Source: Chitinophaga sp. CB10
GTDB taxonomy: Bacteria > Bacteroidota > Bacteroidia > Chitinophagales > Chitinophagaceae
Direction of reading: 5' to 3'
DNA: 64,000 bases
Assembly (NCBI GenBank): GCA_001870995.2
Contig: MLAV02000006.1
Coordinates: forward strand, 1-64,000
The position numbers and the translations under genes are program-made. The notes below the pieces were generated by a model. The model worked only from the letters and a program-made list of their open reading frames with translations. It did no database searches and was not told the DNA's origin. Of the stretch, positions 17,232-27,122 are shown piece after piece; position 1 is the first letter of the stretch, and each line of letters begins with the position of its first letter.

Positions 17232-18152
17232 ATGAAACATAGATTAATTATCGGTTGTATCTGCAGTGTACTGTTTTTTGCCTGTAAGAAAGACGAAAAG
17301 ATAGGCCCTCCGGCACCCGTCGCACATGACTACCAGCTGCCCCAGGGCAATGCCTCCGCGGCCGCCAACGACAGGATTCAGCAACTCTACGATACCTACG
17401 GGTCCTACTTCCTGTATGTATTTACCCAGAAGGATTTCGTGTGGGTGCCTTCCACCGGCGGCGCCTTCTCCAAGATAGATACCGCCGTACTGGGCAAACC
17501 GGAATACGTGATGGATATGCTCAACTTCCTCGATGACATCTGGCTGAAATTCCTGCCGGACTCCTTCAAAAAAGCACAGGGCATCCCTTACCGCGTGCTG
17601 CTGGCAGATACCATTAAAACGTATAGGGGTCCGGGTTACCCTCCCGGAATGGAGTACCTGTACTCCGATTACAAGGTGATCGATAAAGCCATCTGCTTTG
17701 CCGGCATGAACGACTCCCTGCGGAAAATGACGCCGGCCGATAAGGTGAAACGTAAGAATATATTCACCGGCGCTATCTGGAACTATTACCTGCAAAACAA
17801 GATCATCGAAATACCGGCTGCGTTTTACAAGCTGACGGATTACGTGACTACGCCTGCAACGCCGAATACGCCCGCCAATTTGGAAGCCTTCCGGCAAAGG
17901 GGTTTTCTCCCGGCCAGTTACAGTACCTTCAACGGCGCTGCGCAGGAGTGGTACTATGGAACGTTTTCCTGGGGTACGGCGCAGTCTTCAGACGCGGGCG
18001 CTTATCTTTTCCACCTGACAACCAGAACGGATGCACAAATGGAACCGTTCCTGAAGTATCCGCTTATCAAACAGAAATTCGATTTTTTGGTAACCTACTT
18101 TAAGTCCAAATACAACATTGACGTTCGCGCTATCGCGAATGCGACCTATTGA
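17232..18152 (+). CDS. SusD-associated lipoprotein, possibly a zinc-metallohydrolase relative without HExxH
   Basis: A 306-residue lipoprotein (lipobox FFAC, Cys at about residue 17) starting 26 bp after susD and so part of the SusCD operon. Its place and layout recall the substrate import-associated zinc metallohydrolase lipoproteins found beside SusCD pairs, but no HExxH motif is present anywhere in it, so if related it is probably not a peptidase of that type. Visible blocks are DRIQQLYDTYGSYFLYVFTQ near the N-terminus and a Trp/Tyr-rich EWYYGTFSWGTA near residue 240. The family assignment is an inference from context with weak sequence support. Confidence 0.55.
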   Translation: MKHRLIIGCICSVLFFACKKDEKIGPPAPVAHDYQLPQGNASAAANDRIQQLYDTYGSYFLYVFTQKDFVWVPSTGGAFSKIDTAVLGKPEYVMDMLNFLDDIWLKFLPDSFKKAQGIPYRVLLADTIKTYRGPGYPPGMEYLYSDYKVIDKAICFAGMNDSLRKMTPADKVKRKNIFTGAIWNYYLQNKIIEIPAAFYKLTDYVTTPATPNTPANLEAFRQRGFLPASYSTFNGAAQEWYYGTFSWGTAQSSDAGAYLFHLTTRTDAQMEPFLKYPLIKQKFDFLVTYFKSKYNIDVRAIANATY

Positions 18153-18170
18153 TCCTGACTATCCTTTTCA

Positions 18171-18193
18171 CCCGGGGGCGTAAAGTCCCCGGG
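18171..18193 (+). terminator. Hairpin after the SusCD operon
   Basis: A 7-bp GC-only stem (CCCGGGG / CCCCGGG) with a 9-nt loop, 18 bp after the stop codon at 18152. No long T-run follows. Confidence 0.5.
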
Positions 18194-18300
18194 ATTGAAA
18201 AAGCAGGTCGCCGCCTTTATTCCCTGCATCTTAAAACACACCAGCATCGTGTAGGCCACGCCTATGCCTGCTATATTATTGAATAAACAATCCGTAATGA

Positions 18301-19230
18301 ATGGAAAACACCATCGTAAAAGTTGAAAACTTATCTCACCGCTACGCAGCGCAATGGGCGGTAAGAGATATAAATTTTGAGATCAACGGTCAGGGCGTTG
18401 TTGGCCTGCTTGGATCTAACGGAGCCGGTAAGTCCACGACCATGAACATCATTTGTGGCGTATTAAAACAAACCAAAGGCGAAGTGTATATCGCCGGTGT
18501 TAACCTGAAAGATAATCCGGTGGAGGCCAAAAAGAATATAGGCTTTATGCCGCAGAAACTGCCGCTGCATTACGACTTCACCGTAGAAGAATACCTCACC
18601 TACTGTGCGGACCTCCGCATGGTAGAAAAATCCCGCGTGAAAAAAGCCGTTGCGGATGCGCTGGAACGCTGTGGCGTAGCGCACTTCAGGGACCGCCTCC
18701 TGCGCAACCTCTCCGGCGGTTACCAGCAGCGGGTAGGCATCGCGCAAGCCATTGTACACGACCCGAAATTTGTGGTGCTGGATGAACCTACCAACGGCCT
18801 GGATCCTAACCAGATCGTGGAAGTCCGCAACCTCATCAAACAGATATCCGCTGACCGCGCCGTACTACTGTCTACCCACATCCTCACGGAAGTACAGGCC
18901 ACCTGCCGGGAAATTAAAATGATCGAAGAAGGCCAGATGGTATTTTCCGGATCGCTGGAAATGTTTAACAACTACATAGAGCCGAATACGCTGGTGATTA
19001 CGCTGGACTCCCCGCCGCTATCCGAAGCGCTGATGGCGCTGGAAGGCGTGAAATCCGTGGAGCAGCTCACCCCATACCGGTTCCGCCTGGGATACGACGG
19101 GGAAAAGAAAACCGCGCAGCGCGTGGCCGCCGAAAGCGTAAATAATGAATGGGGACTGATGGAACTCATTGTGGAAAAGAGTTCCCTGGATGCGGTATTC
19201 GCCAGGTTATCCAAGAAAACCAACAAATAA
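18301..19230 (+). CDS. ABC transporter ATP-binding protein (GldA-like)
   Basis: A 309-residue ATPase of the ABC-2 export type. Walker A is GSNGAGKST (about 39-47), the signature LSGGYQQRVGIAQA (about 138-151), and Walker B VVLDEPTNGLDP (about 158-169), with the switch histidine in LLSTHILTEV. A C-terminal extension of about 80 residues is normal for this subgroup. It is followed 21 bp later by a GldF-GldG fusion, so the two should form one exporter. In flavobacteria, GldA, GldF and GldG act in gliding; here only the similarity of type can be claimed. Confidence 0.93.
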   Translation: MENTIVKVENLSHRYAAQWAVRDINFEINGQGVVGLLGSNGAGKSTTMNIICGVLKQTKGEVYIAGVNLKDNPVEAKKNIGFMPQKLPLHYDFTVEEYLTYCADLRMVEKSRVKKAVADALERCGVAHFRDRLLRNLSGGYQQRVGIAQAIVHDPKFVVLDEPTNGLDPNQIVEVRNLIKQISADRAVLLSTHILTEVQATCREIKMIEEGQMVFSGSLEMFNNYIEPNTLVITLDSPPLSEALMALEGVKSVEQLTPYRFRLGYDGEKKTAQRVAAESVNNEWGLMELIVEKSSLDAVFARLSKKTNK

Positions 19231-19251
19231 AAACCTGATAAAAGATATTTC

Positions 19252-21555
19252 ATGAGACGTGTTTATAAAATCGCCAAGGCTGAATTATTTACCCTCTTCT
19301 ATTCGCCCATAGCCTGGATGATCCTCGTTGTATTTGCATTCCAGACCGGGATGGTGTTTGCCGGACTGCTGAAAGAAGTGCTGCATGCGCAGAACATCGG
19401 CTTCGGCAACTCCTTCATCACTGCCAACTTATTTGCCGGCCAGCTGGGGCTCCTCTCCGCCGTCCAAAAATACCTCTACCTCTATATGCCGTTGCTTACC
19501 ATGGGGCTCATGAGCCGGGAGTTCAGCAGTGGTTCCATCAAACTGTTGTATTCCTCCCCGGTTACCTCCTCGCAAATCATCCGGGGCAAGTTCCTGGCCA
19601 TGATGATCTACAGCGGGTTGCTGCTGGCCATCCTCCTGGTGTATGTCATCATCGGGATGATCTACGTAAAGCATTTTGACCTGCCATCCGTACTCTCCGG
19701 GTTGCTGGCCATCTACCTGCTGATGTGCGCGTATTCCGCTATCGGCCTATTCATGTCGTCCCTGACTTCCTACCAGGTAGTAGCCGCGCTTGGTACGCTC
19801 GTGCTGCTGGCGGCGCTGGGCTATATGAGCCAGGTATGGCAGGATATCAGCTTCGTTAGGGATATCACCTACTGGCTGTCCATCTCCAACCGTTGTAATG
19901 AAATGATCCTGGGCCTCATCTGCAGCGAGGATGTACTCTACTTTGTGATCGTAACGGCCATGTTCCTCATGCTCAGCGTCCAGAAGCTGCAGGCAAACCG
20001 CACGCATCAACGCTTTGCCATGGTATGGGGCAAATACGCCCTCGTGGTAGTTGCTGCCATGATGCTGGGCTACGCTACATCCAGGCCTATGCTGATGGCG
20101 TATTACGACGCTTCCGAAACGAAAAGGAACACCCTCACGCCCAAGAGCCAGGAAATCATGCACAAGCTCACCGGCGGCCTTACCATCACCACTTATGTGA
20201 ACCTGCTGGACCGCGAATATTACAACGGCATCCCCAGCCAGGTCAATGAAGATAAGGAACGGCTGAAGCAGTACATCCGCTTCAAACCGGAAACCAAAAT
20301 GAAATACGTGTACTATTACGATAAACCCAGCAATAACCCACGGCTCGATTTCGTGTACAAAGGCAAGAGCCTGGAAGAAATGGCCCGCAAGGAGGCAGAG
20401 CTCCGGGAGCTGGATTTCGATATGTTCCTCTCCCCGGCACAAATCAAAAAACAGATCGACCTGACGGACGAAGGCAATACTTTCGTACGCCTGGTGGAAA
20501 GAGAGAACGGCCAAAAAGCCTGGCTGAGGATTTATGACGATATGTTCAAATTCCCGACGGAAGCGGAAGTAACGGCCATGTTTAAACGAATGGTGATGAA
20601 GCTGCCTAGGATCGGCTTCCTCGGTGGGCAGGGAGAGCGAGCCATCGAAGGCGACCGCATCAGGGATTACACCCTCTTCTCCTCCGTGAAAACGTTCCGT
20701 TACGCGCTCACCAACCAGGGCTGCGACGTGGAAACGCTGGACCTTTCCGGCGATAAGGAAATCCCCAAGGGCGTGGACCTGATCGTGATTGCCGATATGA
20801 AAGAAGCCATGGACTCCACCGTGAAAAGAAAGATCGACGCTTACATCGCTGCCGGCGGCAACCTCTTCGTAACGCTGAAGCCGGGTTCCAAAGCCATGGA
20901 AGATTTCATCGCTCAGTTTGGCGTAAAAACCATACCGGGCCAGCTGGTGCAGCCTAAGCTGGATGTGCCTTCCAACGTAGTGATGTGCGTGGCCACGCCG
21001 CAGGCGGAAAAGCTCCAGGAAACCTTTGCCAACATGACGGAGCGCCACCAGTATGTAGGTATGGTGAAAGCCGCAGGGCTCGTAATGGCCGAAGATAAAG
21101 GCTTCAAAGCCACGCCCGTGCTGCAAACCGTTGATTCCATGCAAACCTGGAATGAAGTGCAGACCATCGACTACGTCAACGACTCTGCCACCATTGACGC
21201 CACTGCCGGCGAACGGGTAGATACCTTTGTAACCGCCATGGCGCTTACCCGCAAAGTGGGCAATAAGGAACAGCGCATCATGGTGCTGGGCGATGCGGAC
21301 TGCATCAGCAACGGCGGTATGACGCCGCCAATCAGGAGATACGGCGCCGCCAACTTCTCCGTTATCCCCGGTACCTTCGGCTGGCTGTCCTACGGCACCG
21401 TGCCCGTGGATGTGAGCCGCCCGCGCTCTTCAGATAACGAAACCACCCTCTCCAAAACCAGCCTGAAAGTAGTGAAAGCCGGCATCATGTACGTGATCCC
21501 GGGGCTCCTGCTGATAGGCAGCACCATTTTACTCATCAGAAGAAAAAGAAAATAA
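19252..21555 (+). CDS. GldF-GldG-like fusion: ABC-2 permease plus Gldg-family substrate domain
   Basis: A 767-residue membrane protein. The first 280 or so residues form an ABC-2 permease with about six helices (opening IAKAELFTLFYSPIAWMILV, GldF-like). The rest is a Gldg/ABC_transp_aux domain (SETKRNTLTPKSQEIMHKL at its start, DLIVIADMKEAMDS in the middle, MVLGDADCISNGGM near the end), closed by one last helix (about 742-760) and a basic tail RRKRK. In gliding species these two parts are separate genes, so this is a fused version. It pairs with the ATPase just upstream. The cargo is unknown. Confidence 0.9.
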   Translation: MRRVYKIAKAELFTLFYSPIAWMILVVFAFQTGMVFAGLLKEVLHAQNIGFGNSFITANLFAGQLGLLSAVQKYLYLYMPLLTMGLMSREFSSGSIKLLYSSPVTSSQIIRGKFLAMMIYSGLLLAILLVYVIIGMIYVKHFDLPSVLSGLLAIYLLMCAYSAIGLFMSSLTSYQVVAALGTLVLLAALGYMSQVWQDISFVRDITYWLSISNRCNEMILGLICSEDVLYFVIVTAMFLMLSVQKLQANRTHQRFAMVWGKYALVVVAAMMLGYATSRPMLMAYYDASETKRNTLTPKSQEIMHKLTGGLTITTYVNLLDREYYNGIPSQVNEDKERLKQYIRFKPETKMKYVYYYDKPSNNPRLDFVYKGKSLEEMARKEAELRELDFDMFLSPAQIKKQIDLTDEGNTFVRLVERENGQKAWLRIYDDMFKFPTEAEVTAMFKRMVMKLPRIGFLGGQGERAIEGDRIRDYTLFSSVKTFRYALTNQGCDVETLDLSGDKEIPKGVDLIVIADMKEAMDSTVKRKIDAYIAAGGNLFVTLKPGSKAMEDFIAQFGVKTIPGQLVQPKLDVPSNVVMCVATPQAEKLQETFANMTERHQYVGMVKAAGLVMAEDKGFKATPVLQTVDSMQTWNEVQTIDYVNDSATIDATAGERVDTFVTAMALTRKVGNKEQRIMVLGDADCISNGGMTPPIRRYGAANFSVIPGTFGWLSYGTVPVDVSRPRSSDNETTLSKTSLKVVKAGIMYVIPGLLLIGSTILLIRRKRK

Positions 21556-21566
21556 ATTGTAACGGT

Positions 21567-22901
21567 ATGAGTTTAATGACCGATAAACAAACGCTGTCCG
21601 ACCTCAACATCTTTGGTAAACAGGGCGCTGATGGCATCTACGCCATCTTCAACAATACCTATACCAGGGGAGGAGCGGAGCTGCTGGAAGAAATGTTCCG
21701 CAACCCGCTGTCCGACAAGGATGCGATCAACGCCCGCAGCGGCGTTATCCGCGCCTTTGCCGCAACGGAGCTGCCGTTCCCCTACCAGGTTGCCTGGTTT
21801 GACGCTGCGGAACAATACCTGGATAACACGGATGAACGCAGCCGGTTAAACGACCAGCAGGATAACCTGGGCAGGAAGCTGAACCAGCTCATCGCCGGAG
21901 ACAATGCGTACAAAGGCATTGAAAGGGGAGTGGAGAGCCTCATCCGGATACTGCAAACCACCGTTTCCTTCGCAGCAGCCATCCGGGAAAGGCTACAGCA
22001 AGTCCCCCACAACAGGGAGCTGACCATGGCGGATGCCCTCCTGCAAATGGAGGAATTGCAACTCATGCTGCAGGAATCTTTAAAACATAAATTACCTTTT
22101 GCCAGGGTAGCGGAGTACGATAAAATACTCCGCTTCCGGCAACGGGAGGCCATAAAGCAATTGTTGCAGCAGCTGTACCTGGCGGACGTATATCTCTCGG
22201 TCGCGAAAATAGCGGTCGCCAACAACTTTGCATTCCCGGTAGCATTGGATAAAACACTGCAGCAGGTAACCCTGGAAGATTTTTACCACCCCGCGCTGAA
22301 AAGCCCTGTGGTCAACAGCATCAGCATCTCGCTTTCAAACAACGTGGTGTTCCTCACCGGCGCCAACATGGCCGGTAAATCCACTTTCATGAAAGCATTG
22401 GGAATAGCGATGTTCCTCGGGCAAATGGGATTTCCCGTGCCGGCGTCTAAAATGGAATTCTCCGTCAGGGATGGCATTTTTACCACCATCAACCTGCCGG
22501 ATAACCTGACCATGGGCGCCAGCCACTTCTACGCGGAAGTATTGCGTATCAAGCAAATCGCCCGGGAGCTGAGCCGGGATAAATACCTCTTCGTCATCTT
22601 CGATGAACTCTTCCGGGGCACCAACGTGAAGGACGCATTTGAGGCCACCGTAGCGGTAACCAGCGCCATCGCCCGCAGGAAGAACTGCATGTTCGTCGTG
22701 TCTACCCACATCATCGAAGCCGGCGATGTACTGAAGGAAAAATGCAGCAATATCAATTTCGTATATCTGCCAACGTTAATGGAAGGTAACAGGCCCGTAT
22801 ATACGCACAAGCTCACTCCCGGTATCACGGCGGACCGTCATGGAATGCTGATCATTCAAAACGAAGGGATACTGGATATTCTCAACAGGAAAAAACAATA
22901 A
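21567..22901 (+). CDS. MutS-related ATPase (domains III and V only), first tandem copy
   Basis: A 444-residue protein with the MutS lever/core and ATPase domains but without the mismatch-binding and connector domains. Walker A is GANMAGKST (about 265-273), followed by the MutS-typical TINLPDNLTMGASHFYAEV block and Walker B YLFVIFDELFRGT (about 340), and the FVVSTHIIEAG switch. It starts 11 bp after the ABC permease gene and 10 bp before a paralogue, so all are one transcript. Such short MutS-like proteins are common in Bacteroidota, with no well-defined role; mismatch recognition is unlikely without domain I. Confidence 0.85.
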   Translation: MSLMTDKQTLSDLNIFGKQGADGIYAIFNNTYTRGGAELLEEMFRNPLSDKDAINARSGVIRAFAATELPFPYQVAWFDAAEQYLDNTDERSRLNDQQDNLGRKLNQLIAGDNAYKGIERGVESLIRILQTTVSFAAAIRERLQQVPHNRELTMADALLQMEELQLMLQESLKHKLPFARVAEYDKILRFRQREAIKQLLQQLYLADVYLSVAKIAVANNFAFPVALDKTLQQVTLEDFYHPALKSPVVNSISISLSNNVVFLTGANMAGKSTFMKALGIAMFLGQMGFPVPASKMEFSVRDGIFTTINLPDNLTMGASHFYAEVLRIKQIARELSRDKYLFVIFDELFRGTNVKDAFEATVAVTSAIARRKNCMFVVSTHIIEAGDVLKEKCSNINFVYLPTLMEGNRPVYTHKLTPGITADRHGMLIIQNEGILDILNRKKQ

Positions 22902-22911
22902 AGGATATACC

Positions 22912-24225
22912 ATGCGCTTTATTGCTGATAAACAAACACTGGAAGATTTGTCGTTGCTGGGAAAGTATAACCCCCATTCGATATTCAGCCTGTTTAATAA
23001 AGTAAAAACCAGGGGAGCGGAAAAACTGCTGGAAGCAATGTTCCTGCAGCCTTTGACGGATGCCGGCCAGATCAACGCGCGCAGCGCTATCCTGCAGTAT
23101 TTCACGGCCCACCCGGCGGAATTCCCCTTCGCGGATGAGGCCCTGGATAATATGGAAGCCTATGTGGACGAAGGTACGGACAGCAGCAGCCTGCTCTCTT
23201 TCCTCCGCGTGGGCAGGAAGAAGCTGGCCAACGTCATCCTCCGCGATGAAGCTTTTGAACAGGAGCAACAACGGATCAGCAGCACGCTGAAGGTATTGCA
23301 GACCTGCAAAATACTGCTCGCAGCTATTGAGGAGAAAGGCTGGCAGCGGGATTCCCCCTGGGAACAGTGGGCCGGCGTAGTAAGGCCCATCGTACAGGAT
23401 GCCCGGCTGCAGGGCTTATCCGGGGCAAACTTGTCCTTCTCTGCCCTGGCAAAATTACGCCACCTGCTGACCGGCGTATTCCGGGAGCAACTGAAAAAAA
23501 TGCTGGCCCTCACTTATGAGCTGGACCTCTATATCGCCGTTGCAGGCGTAGCGCGGGAAAGGGGCTTCTCCTTTGCCACGGCGCTGCCCAAAGGTGGCAA
23601 CGTACTGTCCGCCGAAGGCATCCGGCATCCGGGTTTATCCAACGCCGTAGGCAACGACCTGCGTTTCAGCAGCGCCCGGAACGTCCTTTTCCTCACCGGG
23701 GCCAACATGGCGGGTAAATCCACCCTCATGAAATCTACCGGCATCCTGGTGTACCTGGCGCACATGGGGTTCCCCGTGGCGGCGGAAAATATGCGCTTCT
23801 CCGTGATGGACGGCATCTATTCCTCCGTGAATGTGCCGGACGATATCAACAAAGGCTACAGCCACTTTTACGCGGAAGTGCTGCGCGTGAAAACCGTGGC
23901 GGCAGAGGTGGCGGCCGGCAAATCCCTCTTCATCATTTTCGATGAACTGTTTAAAGGCACCAACGTAAAGGACGCTTACGACGCCACGCTGGCAGTAACG
24001 TCCGCCTTTACGGCGTATCACGAATGCTGCTTCATCATCTCCACCCACATTTTTGAAGTGGGCCACGCGCTGATGGAAGCAGGGGAGCAGATCCAGTTCC
24101 GCTACCTGCCTACGGTGATGAAAGGGCATGTGCCGCACTACACCTATAAGCTGGAAACCGGCATCACTACTGACCGGCAGGGCATGATCATCATTGAAAA
24201 TGAAGGCATCCTGCAACTCTTATAG
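22912..24225 (+). CDS. MutS-related ATPase (domains III and V only), second tandem copy
   Basis: A 437-residue paralogue of the gene just upstream with the same layout: N-terminus MRFIADKQTLEDLSLLGKYN, Walker A GANMAGKST (about 262-270), SHFYAEVLRVK, Walker B LFIIFDELFKGTNVKDAYDA and CFIISTHIFEVG. The two share the order of motifs over the whole length but differ strongly in the middle third, so the duplication is old and the products may form a heterodimer, as eukaryotic MutS homologues do. The latter is inference. Confidence 0.85.
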   Translation: MRFIADKQTLEDLSLLGKYNPHSIFSLFNKVKTRGAEKLLEAMFLQPLTDAGQINARSAILQYFTAHPAEFPFADEALDNMEAYVDEGTDSSSLLSFLRVGRKKLANVILRDEAFEQEQQRISSTLKVLQTCKILLAAIEEKGWQRDSPWEQWAGVVRPIVQDARLQGLSGANLSFSALAKLRHLLTGVFREQLKKMLALTYELDLYIAVAGVARERGFSFATALPKGGNVLSAEGIRHPGLSNAVGNDLRFSSARNVLFLTGANMAGKSTLMKSTGILVYLAHMGFPVAAENMRFSVMDGIYSSVNVPDDINKGYSHFYAEVLRVKTVAAEVAAGKSLFIIFDELFKGTNVKDAYDATLAVTSAFTAYHECCFIISTHIFEVGHALMEAGEQIQFRYLPTVMKGHVPHYTYKLETGITTDRQGMIIIENEGILQLL

Positions 24226-24282
24226 CTTTTAAAATTCCACGTTGTGTTTGCACTCATTGTTACAACAATTTCAAAAACGTAT

Positions 24283-27087
24283 ATGCATCATCGTTATAAG
24301 GCAGCCGCCGCGCTGATATTATTGTCCGCCTCGCTGCAGACTGCCACCGCACAGCAGCAGGAGCTGATCCCGTTTGATACCGCCGTCAGAACCGGACAGC
24401 TGCCCAATGGCTTTACCTACTACATCCGGAGGAATACGGAGCCCCAGCAGCGGGCCCTGTTCTACCTGGTCAACAAGGTAGGCTCCATCCTTGAAGATGA
24501 CGACCAGCAAGGGCTGGCGCACTTCATGGAACATATGAACTTCAACGGCACCACGCATTTCCCCAAGAATGAACTGATCGACTACCTGCAGAAAGTAGGG
24601 GTGCGATTCGGGGCTGACCTGAACGCCTATACGTCGTACGACGAAACCGTGTACCAGCTGCCCATCCCAACCAACAACCCCGCGCTGGTGACCAAAGGCA
24701 TTGAAATCATGCGCGACTGGGCGCAGGGCGCTTTGCTCGAAACGGATGATATCAACAAGGAACGCGGCGTGATCCTGGAAGAAAAGCGGCTGCGCGAAGG
24801 CGTGGGCGCCAGGCTGCAGGAAAAGACGACGCCGGTGATCCTGAATAATTCCAGGTACGCCTACCGCTCGCCCATCGGTATTGACTCCATTTTGAAAACA
24901 TTCCCGGTAACGGCTATACGCCGTTTTTACCACGACTGGTACAGGCCCGATCTGCAGGCCCTGATCATAGTGGGGGATATCAATCCCGACCAGGTGGAGC
25001 AACAGGTAAAGCAACAGTTTGCCAGCCTGAAAAATCCCGCGAACGCCCGCCCAAGGCCTGATTACACTATCCGGCTGACGGGGAAAAATCAATGGCTGTC
25101 CCTCACGGACCCGGAGATAACAACAACGGAACTCGAGATCATCATCAAACACCCCGGCACGGAATTGAAGACCACGGCGGATTACCTCAACGCCATGAAA
25201 CGGGGGCTCTTTAACCAGCTGCTGGCTTACCGCCTGAGCGAGCTGAGTCAACAGCCGAACCCGCCCTTCCTCGGGGTGAAAGCCGGTATCGGCAACCTGA
25301 CCGGCGGACTGGAGCAGTTCGGCTTTTCCGTTACCGCCAAGCCGGGCAAGCTCAAGGAAGCTTTTGACGTGGCCTGGTCGCAAATCGAACAGGTGAAGCG
25401 GTATGGCTTTACCCAGGCGGAGCTGGACCGGGTAAAAACCGCCTACCTGGCCAACCTGGATAAGGCCAGCCGGGAAGTAAGCAAAACTGCTTCCGGCAGC
25501 TACGTGGCGGAGTACCAGCAGCACTTCCTCCAGGGCGCCGCCACGCCGGGGTTTGCATGGGAATATGATTTCGTGAAGAAAGTAATGCCGGCCATCAGCC
25601 TGGCCGATATACAAGCGGTAGCCAACCAATACATTGCAGCCAATAACCGCGATATTTTCGTGGCAGGTCCGGAGCGCGAGAAGGCAAACCTGCCGGATTC
25701 CGCTACCGTACAGGGATGGCTGGCTGCCATCAGCGCCGCATCGTTGCAACAGTATAAAGAGGTAGCGGCCAATGAAGCGCTGCTGCCGAAAATTCCCGCC
25801 GGCGGCAAGATCATCTCCCGCAAAAAAATCCCTGCCGTAGGCGTGGAACAGCTCACCCTGAGCAATGGCGTGAAGGTATGGCTCAAACCTACCAGCTATA
25901 AAAATGACCAGATACAGTTTACTTCCTTTGCGCCGGGCGGTATCAACAAATACAGCGATGCGGATTATCCCACCGCTTCCAATACCATCGGCATTATTGC
26001 CGGCAGCGGCCTGGCGAACTTCTCGCCCATGCAGCTCTCCCGCATGCTGAACGGGAAGTCCGCCTCCGTGGGAGCGTATATTGGTGGCCGTAGTCAGGGC
26101 ATCAGCGGCGCCTGCACTACGGACGACCTGGAAACCGCCCTGCAGCTGATTTACCTGCGTTACACCGCGCCGCGTAAGGATACGGTGTTGTTCGATAACG
26201 CCGTGGCCAGGTCCCGCGAGCAAATCCGCAATAAGTACGATAACCCGGGCAATGTATTCAGCGATACCGTCAGCAATGTGCTGAGTAACTATCATTATCG
26301 TTTGAGCCCCGTCACGCAGGAGCGGCTGGATAGCGTGAGCCTGGAAAAAGCTTACGAAATTTATAAGGACCGCTTTGCCGATGCGGCCGATGCCAACTTC
26401 GTATTCGTCGGCAACTTCCAGCCGGATAGCATTGCGCCGCTGCTGGCCACTTACCTGGGCGCGCTGCCGGCGCTGAACCGGCACGAACAGCCGGTGATTC
26501 TACACTCCTCCGTGCCAAAAGGCAAGCTGGTTAAAACAGTGGAAAAAGGGCAGGATAACAAAGCCACCGTGTTGCTGGTTTATCATGGCGACTGCAAATA
26601 CAGCGAGGACGAGAGCATGCAGCTGCAAGCCCTGGCGGAAATCCTTCAATACCGGCTGCTGACCAGCCTTCGCGAAACTGCCGGGGAAGTGTACACGCCG
26701 TCCGTACAGGCGTCCATGAGCAGGGAACCGGATCAGCGTTTCTCCATCAACATCTCCTTCGGTTGCGCGCCGGAACATGTGGAACACCTGGTAGGACTGG
26801 TGCAGCAGGATATTGAGCACCTCCGGAAAGAGGGCGCCACCGCCGATGAACTACAGAAATACAAAGCCGGATTACGCCAGCAGGTGGAGTTACAGGTAAA
26901 AAGCAATGAGTTCTGGTTACAGTACATTGCCGCGAAAGTGGAAAGGAAAGAAGCGCTGAAACCGCTGCCTGACCTGGAAAAGCAGCTGGGCAAAATTACC
27001 GGCAGCTCCATCAGCAAGGCCACCAGGCAGTATTTGAGCGGGGAGAATTGCATCCGCTTTGTGGCGTTGCCGGAGAAGAAACAATAA
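24283..27087 (+). CDS. M16-family zinc metallopeptidase, exported
   Basis: About 934 residues from the ATG at 24283, chosen over a GTG 39 bp upstream because it gives a clean signal peptide ending at about ATAQ (residue 24). The zinc motif HxxEH is HFMEH at residues 80-84, and the third ligand lies in GVILEEKR (E166/E167). The layout of two M16 repeats, the second without the zinc site (from about 530, VEQLTLSNGVKVWLKPT), matches PqqL-like single-chain enzymes. It probably degrades peptides or proteins in the periplasm. It starts 57 bp after the MutS pair and may be cotranscribed with it. Confidence 0.93.
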   Translation: MHHRYKAAAALILLSASLQTATAQQQELIPFDTAVRTGQLPNGFTYYIRRNTEPQQRALFYLVNKVGSILEDDDQQGLAHFMEHMNFNGTTHFPKNELIDYLQKVGVRFGADLNAYTSYDETVYQLPIPTNNPALVTKGIEIMRDWAQGALLETDDINKERGVILEEKRLREGVGARLQEKTTPVILNNSRYAYRSPIGIDSILKTFPVTAIRRFYHDWYRPDLQALIIVGDINPDQVEQQVKQQFASLKNPANARPRPDYTIRLTGKNQWLSLTDPEITTTELEIIIKHPGTELKTTADYLNAMKRGLFNQLLAYRLSELSQQPNPPFLGVKAGIGNLTGGLEQFGFSVTAKPGKLKEAFDVAWSQIEQVKRYGFTQAELDRVKTAYLANLDKASREVSKTASGSYVAEYQQHFLQGAATPGFAWEYDFVKKVMPAISLADIQAVANQYIAANNRDIFVAGPEREKANLPDSATVQGWLAAISAASLQQYKEVAANEALLPKIPAGGKIISRKKIPAVGVEQLTLSNGVKVWLKPTSYKNDQIQFTSFAPGGINKYSDADYPTASNTIGIIAGSGLANFSPMQLSRMLNGKSASVGAYIGGRSQGISGACTTDDLETALQLIYLRYTAPRKDTVLFDNAVARSREQIRNKYDNPGNVFSDTVSNVLSNYHYRLSPVTQERLDSVSLEKAYEIYKDRFADAADANFVFVGNFQPDSIAPLLATYLGALPALNRHEQPVILHSSVPKGKLVKTVEKGQDNKATVLLVYHGDCKYSEDESMQLQALAEILQYRLLTSLRETAGEVYTPSVQASMSREPDQRFSINISFGCAPEHVEHLVGLVQQDIEHLRKEGATADELQKYKAGLRQQVELQVKSNEFWLQYIAAKVERKEALKPLPDLEKQLGKITGSSISKATRQYLSGENCIRFVALPEKKQ

Positions 27088-27122
27088 CAGGAAAGAAAGA
27101 TTTTCTCATAAGCAAAGACCAA

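Noticed and set aside
24319..26484. 721-codon open frame on the minus strand opposite the M16 peptidase
   Set aside because: It is the mirror of a strongly coding GC-rich gene, has no domain and is composed of unlikely residue mixes; the plus-strand frame has full family motifs.
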